From JBFKMV01 sp041629655 (GTDB taxonomy: Bacteria > Acidobacteriota > Polarisedimenticolia > Polarisedimenticolales > Polarisedimenticolaceae): a DNA stretch of 38,780 bases. Below, piece by piece: positions 24,922-33,321 of this stretch (positions are counted from its first letter, which is position 1; each line of letters starts with the position of its first letter). A program made the translations under genes and the position numbers. The stretch is from NCBI GenBank assembly GCA_041629655.1, contig JBFKMV010000026.1, positions 1-38,780 of the forward strand. The letters run 5' to 3'. A model generated the notes under the pieces. That model was not told where the DNA came from. It saw nothing but the letters and a program-made list of their open reading frames with translations, and ran no database searches.

Positions 24922-26532
24922 ATGGGACTCCAGGGCCGCCCGCCGGCAAAGCCCGGCCACGGCGACGCCGATCGTCCACGACATCGATCCGCGGCTGCCG
25001 ACCCCGAGCGCACGCAGAAGCTGGTGTGGAGCCTGCTGAGCTCCGTGGCGCGCGCCGACATGGCGGTCAGCGCCGACGAGCAGGCGATCCTCGAACGGTA
25101 CCGCCGCGCGCTCGAGGTCCGCGGCGAGGCGCTGGCCCTGGCCGACGAGGCCGCCGTCGATCTGCGCACGGTGCCCGTGATCGAACGCGTGCACGCGCTG
25201 CGGATGATGTTCGGCGTGGCCTACTCGGACGGAAGCTGCAGCGACGTCGAGCTGAACCTGCTACGACGGCTGGCCGGCGTGATGGGCCTGTCGGCGGTGC
25301 ACTTCGCCGACACCCAGGTCTTTTTCGAGCAGCGGGCCCTGGACCGGCGGCGCCGGCGCTGGTGGCTGGCCGCCGCGGCGGGCGTGGTCCTGAGCGGGGT
25401 GGCCTTCGGCGGCTGGCTGTACGTCCGGCAGAGCGTGAGCGCCCCGGCCGCGGCAATCCAGTCCTTCGTCGCCGACGCAACGCGACAGATCGGCGACCTC
25501 GAGCGTCGCGTCGGCCGCGTCGCGGAATCCAGCTCCGCCGGCGGGGAGGCCCAGGGCATCGCGGAGGTCTCCGCGACCCTCGACGGCCTGCTGGCCCGCG
25601 CGGAGCAGCTCGAGGCGGAGCACGCGCGCGCCGCGGCGAGCGACCCGGGTTCCGGCGATCTGGCCCTGATCGCCGAGCTGGAATCGATCAAGCGCGAGCT
25701 GGCGGCACTGCGCGAGCAGCTCGACTTTCCGCAGGTGCTCAACCGCTACTCCGACTCGGTCCTGTTCATCCAGACCTCCTACGCCCTGGTGTCCGGAGAA
25801 CGCCGCTTCCGGTTCGTGGGGGACGGGACGGGGTTCTTCGTCACCGCCGACGGCGTGATCGTGACCAACAAGCACGTCGTGCAGCCGTGGAAGTTCGACG
25901 GACGGTCCGTGGCGATGCTCGACAGCGGCTACCGGCTGGACGAGCAGTCGGTGCGCCTGGCCGCCTGGCCCAACGGCGCGCGGGTCACGGACGAGGCCGG
26001 CGTCACCGTGCTGGACCGGGCCTTCGACAGCGGTCGCGGCGAGCTGGAGATCGCCGCCATGCCGCCGGACGAGCTCGAGCAGCGAAGCGAGCCCCTGGGC
26101 GACGGCCGCGTTTACGAGGGCCGGTTCCACGCGCAGGACGAGTCGGACCTGGCGCTGCTCCAGGCCACGGTCCCGCAACCGGTGGTGCCGATACCGGTGG
26201 CCGAGGACACCTCCGCGCTCAGGAAACTCGACCCGGTAATGGTCCTCGGCTTCCCGACGGGCAAACTGATCCTGGAGAGCGGCATCGCCGAGACCCTGCC
26301 GACCCGCGGCGAGGTGCTCAAGATCGACCGCAGCCTGTTCATCACGGCCCAGGTCCATCCGGGCAGCAGCGGCGGCCCCGTGATCGACCGCCACGGCCAC
26401 GTGGTCGGTATCGCGACGCGGCGGGTCTCGGGAGACTCGGCCCTGGGCGTCTGCATCCGGAGCGCTCACGTCCTGCGCCTGTTGCGCAACACGGCGGCCC
26501 TGGCCGCGGAGGCGACGCCGACGGCTCGTTGA
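24922..26532 (+). CDS. TerB-like domain fused to membrane-anchored trypsin-like serine protease
   Basis: This 536-residue protein has an N-terminal all-helical TerB/DjlA-like domain (about 30-140; LVWSLLSSVARADMAVSADE and MFGVAYSDGSCSDVELNLL). An Arg-rich stop and one membrane helix follow (about 150-172), then a periplasmic coiled coil (about 180-270) and a trypsin-like protease domain (about 275-530). Catalytic residues are visible: His 318 (TNKHVV), Asp 409 (DESDLALLQ) and Ser 483 (HPGSSGGPV). About 90 residues separate His and Asp, longer than in DegP, and no PDZ domain is present. It could couple a cytoplasmic signal to envelope proteolysis (inference). Confidence 0.85.
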   Translation: MGLQGRPPAKPGHGDADRPRHRSAAADPERTQKLVWSLLSSVARADMAVSADEQAILERYRRALEVRGEALALADEAAVDLRTVPVIERVHALRMMFGVAYSDGSCSDVELNLLRRLAGVMGLSAVHFADTQVFFEQRALDRRRRRWWLAAAAGVVLSGVAFGGWLYVRQSVSAPAAAIQSFVADATRQIGDLERRVGRVAESSSAGGEAQGIAEVSATLDGLLARAEQLEAEHARAAASDPGSGDLALIAELESIKRELAALREQLDFPQVLNRYSDSVLFIQTSYALVSGERRFRFVGDGTGFFVTADGVIVTNKHVVQPWKFDGRSVAMLDSGYRLDEQSVRLAAWPNGARVTDEAGVTVLDRAFDSGRGELEIAAMPPDELEQRSEPLGDGRVYEGRFHAQDESDLALLQATVPQPVVPIPVAEDTSALRKLDPVMVLGFPTGKLILESGIAETLPTRGEVLKIDRSLFITAQVHPGSSGGPVIDRHGHVVGIATRRVSGDSALGVCIRSAHVLRLLRNTAALAAEATPTAR

Positions 26533-26897
26533 CGGAGTCGAGGCCAGACCCCGTCGACGGGTCGACGCACAGGATCCTGGCGGTCGTCGACCTTGTCCCC
26601 GTCCTGATCGCAAAGCGCACCGCGTTTCGCAACGACCGCGATCGGTAGTCGCGAGCGAGTTGCAGCGCGGAGGGCCGTCGGGGAAGTTGACCCGATCGGT
26701 GGGAAGCGTTGGGTTGACCCACCCGCTCGTCCGGGTGTACGAGTGCGAGCAGGTCGATTCCCGCCGAGGGAACGGGCGACTCTGTCCAAGAGGGCGACGT
26801 GAGCGTGTGCCCGGGACGCGCGGCGCACCGCAGCCCCTGTCGGGGCGGGCACCGATCCATCCACTCCACAGACCGGCAAGAAACGCGAGGTGGTCCG
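26533..26897 (+). other. 365-nt intergenic region upstream of the metalloprotease gene
   Basis: I see no gene here. It contains a 12-nt palindrome CCCGTCGACGGG (26550-26561). GTTGACCC occurs twice, 27 nt apart (26686-26693 and 26713-26720). GGTGGG (26698-26703) can pair with CCCACC (26718-26723) around a 14-nt loop. The TTGACC core resembles a -35 box, but no convincing -10 follows at 16-18 nt. It is probably the promoter/regulatory region of the downstream secreted-protein operon, but the binding factor is unknown. Confidence 0.35.
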
Positions 26898-29800
26898 ATG
26901 AACCTGGAAGCGAGGTTCCGACCGTGGTTGCTCGTGGCGGTGATGCTCGCGACGTCCGGGGTCGGCGGTGGCGAGATCGCCGCGCCGGGTGGAACCGACG
27001 ACGAGCGGACGACGTTGATCACGGCACCCCTCCCGCCTCCGGAGCACCCCGCCGGAGTCCAGTCGAGAAGGGGGCCCGGGTCCTCCGTCGACCTGGCCGG
27101 GAACGAGATACCGCCGGCCACCCGCGTCGTCTCGTCGACGCCGCTTCAGCGACACGCTCCGGAAGCGGCACCGCGCGCCAGCACGGACGCAGCGATCGGG
27201 AACGTCACGGGTCCGGTCTCGTTGACCGTCGACAAGAGCTGGAACGGAAGCGAGTGGGAACTGGTTCTTTCATGGTCGGGCAACAGCGGGGCCACGACCG
27301 TGAGCCACAGCAGCGATGCGGCGTTCCAGGACGATGTGGATACGCTGGAGAAGGCGTTCGTACCCACGACGCTGACGGTGGAGGCGGGCTCTTCGAGCCT
27401 CGAGTGCTTCGACGTCACGGACGACACCACCGCCAGCCGCGCGGTCCAGGGCTTCGGCTACGACCCCGATCCGCGTCCGGCGCCGGCGACGGTCGCGGCC
27501 ACCGACGGCCTGGCGCCGTCCGACAAGTGGTGGCTCGACGAGATCACGGTGGACAGCGGCTACCTGGACCCGATCCCCAAGGCCAACCACATGGGGATGT
27601 CCCACGCCTACGCCCGCGCCCACACCGTCGAGTCGGTCGCGAACGGTTACGCCAAGAAGGCCAAGTTCTTCATCCCCCGGGACGCGCGGAGCTTCTGGGT
27701 CTCGCCCCGGGCCCACGGCAAGGCGCCGCGGGACGTGACCACGTTCCAGAATCTGGTCCCCAAGGGGATCGGCCCGTACACGAACCTGCGCGCCATCGCC
27801 TACGCGGAGCAGACGGGCCACGTCTGGGTCGCCGCCGACGGGATCGTACAGGAGCTCGACATCTTCCTGATCAACCCCGTGGTCGGGGCCACGTTCACCG
27901 ATGCGACCAAGCCGTACATCTCGCGGGTGTCGACGGACGGACGGATCCTGTACGTGGACGGGACCAACGGGGTCTCGACCGTCTACCAGGTCGACGTGTC
28001 GACGGGCACGCGAACGGTCTACGCCTCGACGACCGACGCCCGGTTCACCCGCGCGATCACCCCGGTCGGCATCGCCGTGGCCCTGGACGGAACGGCCTGC
28101 TACATCGCCGACGCCAGCGCCGGCTCGGGGTCCGGCACGGTGGTCAAGATACCCGCCAACAACGCCACCGACATCGTCGACGACTACGGAAGCTGGCCCA
28201 ACTGGTCCTTCGCCGACCCGGCAGCCATGGAGACCGACTTCAAGGGCCACCTCTGGGTGGCGGCCCAGAACAACTGGGTCGGAGAGATTCCGGACTCGAG
28301 CACCACGTGGTGGGGCTTCGACACCAGCGTGACCGCGCACGCGCTGATGCTCGACCGGGACCTGTCGTCGCCCACGATCACCCGCATATGGTGGAGCGAG
28401 TTCAAGGGCTGGACGGAGGCCTACAACCAGAACCCGATCTCGCCGACGATCCCGGCACGCTACCACGGTGCACTGGTGCTGAACGATCACCCGGCGGGCA
28501 AGTTCGTCGTCGCGCCGCTGTGGTCGTACATGCCCCACGTCTATCACGTGACCCGTCCCGACCGGGTGGTCCTGAACAACGCGGGGCAGACCCGGAAGTA
28601 CCCGTATCGCTACCAGACCGCGGACCGCCTGGTGAAGCTGCACGTGTACGGCTGGTGGACCGTGCCGGTGCGGATCAGGCTGATCGATCCCCCGGACCTC
28701 TCGCCCTACGTGGCCGACGGCGGCTCGGGTCCGAAGCCGGGCAAGAGCGCCGTCGAGCCGTACGAGGCCAACGACAACGAGGTCTGGGCGACCTCCTACA
28801 CGGATTTCGGTCTGACCTTGGATCCGAACGGCACCCTGAACCCGGGCTTGACCCACCCGGTGCTGCAGCTCGACGTGACGCCGGGTGAGAACTTCTACGG
28901 GGTCGTCTACCTCAAGCTCCCGGAACGCTACGCGGGCGACAACTGGCAGATCGAGGTCACCAAGCTGAACTCGCTCGGCGCGCCCGTGCCGAACAAGGTG
29001 CCGGGGCTCTCCGGCATCTTCACCGGCTGGAAGCGAATGTTTCTCGAGCGGGAGCGGATGTTCCGGAAGGGCGGCATCCTGTCCCGCGACGCGGATCCCG
29101 GCGATCGATACATCTATCTGGCCAAGATCCACGACGGCGCTGCCTGGGTCCGCGGCGATAATCTCCAGGCCGGCGACGCCATCGCGATCTTCGATGCCGC
29201 CAACACCCTGGGTAGCGGACACCAGGACGACGCCTGTGTCGCGGCCCTGTCCGAGATCACGGACTTCGAGGTGGAGATCGAGCTCGGGGCGACGGACACC
29301 TGCGCGACGCCGTACCTGCTGAAGTACTTCTACTCGTCGAGCGTCGATCCGGCGACGCACCAGTGGAGCTTCGCGAGCGGGACGCTGAGCGCCGGCGTCG
29401 GGAAGATCGACGGCTGCAGCATCTCACCGAGCGACTTCTTTTCCTCCAACTCCTGCTCGTTCGGTGCCGACCTGCGAGGTATCGAGCAGCCGTACAACGA
29501 TACCGAGGTCGAGTTCGCGGCTCCGCGGTCCGGTATCGGAGCGATCCCGTATCTGCCGACGCAGTGGTTCGATACCTACGAGTCCGAGGACCGGGCCCGC
29601 TTCAGCCAGATCTGGTTCCAGAACTTCACCGCCGGCGCCGGAGATCCTCCCAAGGCCCAGCCTCACAACTACTTCCACCTGATCGGAGCCAGTCGCCGGA
29701 CCGGCGCCGCAGGGGCCACGAACGACGATTACGACTACGCGTTCGTGTTCACCGGCGGCATCGAGGACCAGGGCCGGCCGCCGGCGGAAACGGCCAACTG

Positions 29801-30113
29801 GGTGCAGTCCACGACCAGTCATGAGCTGGCGCACGAGTTCGGGGTCAACCCGGACGACGTGACCTGCGGCGGACACGATACGCGCGACGCGTGGTGCGCA
29901 GGTGACCCGCTGCTGGATTGTCACACCCAGAAGTGTCTGATGAACAAGAGCCGGGTGCGAACCGACGGGGTCGACCGGCTCTGCAAAGGGGACATCCTCG
30001 ACGGCGCGGCGAGCGGCGGGAGCCGCCACTGCGGCGATCCTCCGCCGGGCGGCTGGGACGTCACGTGGAGCAAGGGTGACGGTGCCGTACGCACCGAACC
30101 GGATCCCGAGTAG
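26898..30113 (+). CDS. Very large secreted protein with HELAHEF zinc-metalloprotease motif
   Basis: This 1071-residue exported protein has a signal peptide at about 1-27 (LLVAVMLATSGVGGGE). Residues 95-180 resemble a beta-sandwich. About 210-560 has repeated strands with VWVAADGIVQELD, YVDGTNGVSTVYQVD and HLWVAAQNNWVGEI, suggesting a beta-propeller of NHL/SMP-30 type. A Ca-type beta domain may follow. Near the C-terminus is TTSHELAHEFGVNPDD (His 975, Glu 976, His 979), then a Cys/His-rich stretch (CGGHDTRDAWC) and CLMN, a possible Met-turn (Met 1015). The metzincin third His is replaced by Pro, so the third ligand is uncertain. GAGGTGG precedes the ATG. An exported unknown follows after 12 nt. 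Confidence 0.75.
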   Translation: MNLEARFRPWLLVAVMLATSGVGGGEIAAPGGTDDERTTLITAPLPPPEHPAGVQSRRGPGSSVDLAGNEIPPATRVVSSTPLQRHAPEAAPRASTDAAIGNVTGPVSLTVDKSWNGSEWELVLSWSGNSGATTVSHSSDAAFQDDVDTLEKAFVPTTLTVEAGSSSLECFDVTDDTTASRAVQGFGYDPDPRPAPATVAATDGLAPSDKWWLDEITVDSGYLDPIPKANHMGMSHAYARAHTVESVANGYAKKAKFFIPRDARSFWVSPRAHGKAPRDVTTFQNLVPKGIGPYTNLRAIAYAEQTGHVWVAADGIVQELDIFLINPVVGATFTDATKPYISRVSTDGRILYVDGTNGVSTVYQVDVSTGTRTVYASTTDARFTRAITPVGIAVALDGTACYIADASAGSGSGTVVKIPANNATDIVDDYGSWPNWSFADPAAMETDFKGHLWVAAQNNWVGEIPDSSTTWWGFDTSVTAHALMLDRDLSSPTITRIWWSEFKGWTEAYNQNPISPTIPARYHGALVLNDHPAGKFVVAPLWSYMPHVYHVTRPDRVVLNNAGQTRKYPYRYQTADRLVKLHVYGWWTVPVRIRLIDPPDLSPYVADGGSGPKPGKSAVEPYEANDNEVWATSYTDFGLTLDPNGTLNPGLTHPVLQLDVTPGENFYGVVYLKLPERYAGDNWQIEVTKLNSLGAPVPNKVPGLSGIFTGWKRMFLERERMFRKGGILSRDADPGDRYIYLAKIHDGAAWVRGDNLQAGDAIAIFDAANTLGSGHQDDACVAALSEITDFEVEIELGATDTCATPYLLKYFYSSSVDPATHQWSFASGTLSAGVGKIDGCSISPSDFFSSNSCSFGADLRGIEQPYNDTEVEFAAPRSGIGAIPYLPTQWFDTYESEDRARFSQIWFQNFTAGAGDPPKAQPHNYFHLIGASRRTGAAGATNDDYDYAFVFTGGIEDQGRPPAETANWVQSTTSHELAHEFGVNPDDVTCGGHDTRDAWCAGDPLLDCHTQKCLMNKSRVRTDGVDRLCKGDILDGAASGGSRHCGDPPPGGWDVTWSKGDGAVRTEPDPE

Positions 30114-30125
30114 GGAGGTGGGACG

Positions 30126-31085
30126 ATGCTTCGACGATTGCCTCTGATCCTCGTGGTGATCAGCGCCGCGGCCGGTGTTCAGGCTGCCGACTGGGAGGTA
30201 CGCATCGAGCTTCCCAAGACCGTGTTCGTCCAGGGCGAGCCGGTCCTCGCCGTGGGGACGGTCACCAACGTCGCGGGTCGCACGCTGATCCTGGCCATCG
30301 GGGAACCGGACGGTTTCCGCGGGTCGTTCTCGCTGTGGAGGAGCGACGGGCAGCCGGGGCCGGCCTGTGCGGATCGAGAGACCATCGATCCCCTCGGGTA
30401 CGACTTCGAGGAGGCGGCGCCCGGGTGGAACAGGACCTGGCGACGCAACATCAATTGCCGGGCCGAGCCCGGAGAGTACCTGGCACGTTTTGCCGTATCG
30501 TCGGAAGGGCCGTACGTCCAGGCCGGATCCGACCCGCAAGACTCCGCGATCGACACGTGGTCCGGCCGTGCCGAGTCCGAGACCGTCACGCTCCGGATCG
30601 TCGAGCCCGCCGGCGAGGACCTGCTGGCGTTCGACGCCTATCAGGGGGATCCCGCGGCGCATTCCGAGGCGACGCTCGAATCGCACCCCACCTCCACGTA
30701 CGCCGGCTACGCCGCGCTGCTCGGCGGTCCGTGGGACCTGGACCCTGTCGCCGAGCTCGAGATCCGCGGCGTCTACCTGAGAACGGCAGAGCAGGATCCG
30801 GCCGCCCTGCCGCAGATGCTGCGGCTGGAGAGCGAGCAGGAGCAGTTGAGCCGCGAGCGGGCGCGGCTGCTCGCCGAGTACCTGGAGGCCAGGCCGGATT
30901 TCGTCTACGCCGACTTCATGCGCCTCGAGCTGGCCACGCGCCTCGCCTATCTCGGGCGCTACGAGGAGTCCGCCCGGCTCTGCCGGCGACTGCAGAGCAC
31001 CGCCCGCAGGCAGGACGAGGCTGCGCGGGCCGGGGAGCTGCTGCGCTATCTGGCGCAGAACGGGTGGATCGAGCGCCGGCGTTGA
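30126..31085 (+). CDS. Hypothetical exported protein, metalloprotease-linked
   Basis: This 319-residue protein has a signal peptide ending near GVQAAD (about residue 21). Residues 25-160 form a beta-sandwich-like domain (KTVFVQGEPVLAVGTVTNV, GEYLARFAVSSEGPYV) reminiscent of intracellular-proteinase-inhibitor or Ig-like folds. The rest is helical and TPR-like (FMRLELATRLAYLGRYEESA). It starts 12 nt after the metalloprotease stop with GGGAGGTGGG before the ATG, so co-expression is very likely. It could be an inhibitor, chaperone or partner of that protease; this is inference from position and fold impression only. Confidence 0.65.
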   Translation: MLRRLPLILVVISAAAGVQAADWEVRIELPKTVFVQGEPVLAVGTVTNVAGRTLILAIGEPDGFRGSFSLWRSDGQPGPACADRETIDPLGYDFEEAAPGWNRTWRRNINCRAEPGEYLARFAVSSEGPYVQAGSDPQDSAIDTWSGRAESETVTLRIVEPAGEDLLAFDAYQGDPAAHSEATLESHPTSTYAGYAALLGGPWDLDPVAELEIRGVYLRTAEQDPAALPQMLRLESEQEQLSRERARLLAEYLEARPDFVYADFMRLELATRLAYLGRYEESARLCRRLQSTARRQDEAARAGELLRYLAQNGWIERRR

Positions 31086-31294
31086 CGGCTCGGGGACGCA
31101 CATCGGGGCTTGTTCGACCTGGCCGCGGAGTCGAAACAGCGACGCTCGCCCCGGCCCGGCAGATGCGTGAGGCCCCGATGCGACTTCCCGGCTAAAGCCC
31201 GCGCCGCTTCGGCCGATACCGAAGACGGCGAGACCGGGTACCCCGACTCGATCGAGACTGCACTCGGCGCGTGGGTTCCCGCCCGACGGAGGCC

Positions 31295-32053
31295 ATGGCC
31301 GGGACACAGCACCACCCGCAGGGCGAGGAGTCCGCGAGGCCGGACCCGACCGGACTCCTCAACGCGCTCCCCGGATCGTTCGACGAGAGCGGGCCGGCCG
31401 CCGACTGGTCGGTACCGTGGGCGGACCTGATGATGGTGCTGTTCGTCCTGTTCGCCGTGCTCTACATCTACGACCTGGCGGAACGCGATCCCGACGAGGC
31501 GTTCCTGCCCGCCCTCGCCGATCCGCTGCAGCATGCCGGCGTCCTCGGGCAGGCGCCGTTCGGGGCCGTCCGTCCGTCGCCGCAACAGATCTACGAGCAG
31601 AGCCTGCGCATCGTGCAGACGAGCGATCTCGACGACGTCGACGTGGTGCTCGGCGCGGACCGCTCGGTCCGGATCAGCGTCAAGGGACCGATGTTCTTCG
31701 ACCTCGGGAGCGCGGAGCTGCGGCCGGTGACCCGCGGTTTCCTGCGGCAGCTGGCCCGGGTCCTGCAAGGTCACGATCGTGAAGTGCGGATAGTCGGACA
31801 CACCGATTCCTTTCCGGTCAGCAGCGAGCGCTTTCCCACCAACTGGGAGCTGTCGGCCGCGCGCGCGACCGCCGTGGTGCGGTTCCTCGTCGACCAGGGT
31901 GGGCTCGACCCGCACCGCTTCACGGCCGTCGCGCACTCGATGTACCGCCCGTCCGTTCCCAACACCTCGCTGGAGAACAAAGCCATGAACCGTCGCGTCG
32001 AGATCATCGTCACCGCCGGGCCCGCCGCCGGCGCGGAAGCGAGCGATTCGTGA
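31295..32053 (+). CDS. MotB/OmpA-like stator or peptidoglycan-binding protein
   Basis: This 252-residue protein has a single membrane helix at about 44-60 (VPWADLMMVLFVLFAVLYIY). Its Asp is in the place of the proton-conducting Asp of MotB. A periplasmic linker follows, then an OmpA-like peptidoglycan-binding domain (about 125-240; VRIVGHTDSFPVSSERFPTN, SAARATAVVRFL, NRRVEIIV). With the MotA-like product it would form a proton-driven 5:2 motor in the inner membrane. The ATG at 31295 has GGAGG only 2 nt upstream; an in-frame GTG at 31271 is the alternative. No flagellar gene is nearby. Confidence 0.85.
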   Translation: MAGTQHHPQGEESARPDPTGLLNALPGSFDESGPAADWSVPWADLMMVLFVLFAVLYIYDLAERDPDEAFLPALADPLQHAGVLGQAPFGAVRPSPQQIYEQSLRIVQTSDLDDVDVVLGADRSVRISVKGPMFFDLGSAELRPVTRGFLRQLARVLQGHDREVRIVGHTDSFPVSSERFPTNWELSAARATAVVRFLVDQGGLDPHRFTAVAHSMYRPSVPNTSLENKAMNRRVEIIVTAGPAAGAEASDS

Positions 32054-32871
32054 GCCGGAAGAATTTCATCGGCGCCCTGCTGTGCGTCGCCGTGTTCGCC
32101 GGCGCGTTCCTCGCCGGCGACGGGACCGCCCACTACTTCAACCTGCTCGGATTGCTGATCGTGCTGTCGGGCACCCTGGGTGCGACGTTGCTGAGTTACC
32201 CCTTCGACGATCTCGGGGCGGCGTTCCGGGTCGCGCGCAACACCTACACGGTCAAGGTGCCGACGACCAAGGAGATCGTGAACCTGCTGCTCAACCTGTC
32301 GCACAAGTCGAAGCAGGAAGGAATCCTCGCGCTGCAGCTCGACGAGAAGCGGACCGAGGTCACCTTTCTGAAGGATGCGCTGGGCATGCTGGTCGACGGC
32401 TTCGGGCGGAAGGAACTGGCCGAGATTCTGACCACCGAGATGCAGTTCTTCCGGCGCCGGCGCGATCGACACGAGCGGGTGTTCCGGCACATGGCCCGGC
32501 TGGCCCCCGCCTTCGGTGTCGCCGGCAGCGTCGTCGGTCTGATCGGCATGCTGACCGGCATCGGCGACACCGCGGTGATCCTGCGCACGATCCCCCTGGC
32601 GCTGACCTCGACGCTCTACGGGATCGTGCTGTGCAACTTCGTCTTCAACCCGATCGCCGAGAGCATCCACTTCAAGACGCAACGCGAGCTGCTGATGCAG
32701 CGCCTGGTGACCGACGGCGTGTTCGCGATCCTGGACGAGCGGAACCCTCACCGGCTCGAGCGGAAGCTGAAGTCGTTCCTCACGCCTGCCTCGCGGCAGG
32801 GGGAAGAGCTGACGTTCCAGGAGATCCGGCGACGGTACCGCGAGCTGCGGCTGGAGGAGGAACGGGCTTGA
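32050..32871 (+). CDS. MotA-like proton-channel stator protein
   Basis: This 273-residue inner-membrane protein has four predicted helices: about 5-22, 28-48, 154-176 and 183-207. A large cytoplasmic loop between helices 2 and 3 carries the torque-type segment (LLNLSHKSKQEGILALQ, then FLKDALGMLVDGFGRKEL). LAPAFGVAGSVVGLIGML and IPLALTSTLYGIVLCN are the MotA signature stretches. A GTG start overlaps the MotB-like stop by 4 nt. The order B then A is the reverse of classical motAB. The C-terminus is a long charged helix. Confidence 0.87.
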   Translation: MSRKNFIGALLCVAVFAGAFLAGDGTAHYFNLLGLLIVLSGTLGATLLSYPFDDLGAAFRVARNTYTVKVPTTKEIVNLLLNLSHKSKQEGILALQLDEKRTEVTFLKDALGMLVDGFGRKELAEILTTEMQFFRRRRDRHERVFRHMARLAPAFGVAGSVVGLIGMLTGIGDTAVILRTIPLALTSTLYGIVLCNFVFNPIAESIHFKTQRELLMQRLVTDGVFAILDERNPHRLERKLKSFLTPASRQGEELTFQEIRRRYRELRLEEERA

Positions 32872-32979
32872 CGGGCAGGCGGCGAGGGAACCCCTCGCAT
32901 TGCCACGGCCGAACGAAGCGCCCATGTTGTCAAGGTGGCTCGCGTGCGTTGCCGCACGGACCCCGACCGGGAGGTTCCG

Positions 32980-33321
32980 ATGAAAGACGTTCCACGCAGA
33001 CTGCTCGCGGTGCTCGCGTTGTTCGCGCTCGTCCCGCTGCTGCCGTCCTGTGACCGGCAGGTCGAGCTGAGGCCCGAGCTGCGGTCGCATCTCGCCGAGT
33101 ACGAGGCCCTGATCGAGGAATACGAGGCCAGGTTCGCGGCCGTCGGGTCCGACCGCCCGAAATTCGCCAAGGTCTCGGAGGCCTACAGTAAAGAGGTCAA
33201 GGCCTGGTTGAGCGAGTGGGACACCGTGGCCCCGAACATGTCGGACGAGGAAGGCCGGGCCGTCAAGGCCCAGGTCGACCGTCTGAACAAGCGGGCCACG
33301 CGAATGCTCACGCGCGGGTAG
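32980..33321 (+). CDS. Small lipoprotein, MotAB-linked
   Basis: This 113-residue protein has a clear lipoprotein signal: basic n-region, hydrophobic core (LLAVLALFALVPLL) and lipobox LPSC with Cys near residue 24. The mature part is almost entirely helical (LRSHLAEYEALIEEYEARF) and may be a coiled coil in the periplasm. No family is recognised. GGGAGG precedes the ATG. It starts 108 nt after the MotA-like gene on the same strand, so it may be an accessory of the stator pair. Its stop overlaps the convergent aminotransferase gene by 14 nt. Confidence 0.68.
   Translation: MKDVPRRLLAVLALFALVPLLPSCDRQVELRPELRSHLAEYEALIEEYEARFAAVGSDRPKFAKVSEAYSKEVKAWLSEWDTVAPNMSDEEGRAVKAQVDRLNKRATRMLTRG

Noticed and set aside
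31295..33321. Zorya anti-phage system
   Set aside because: MotA/MotB-like genes are present, but no ZorC or ZorD/helicase-type gene follows, and the pair is in B-A order.
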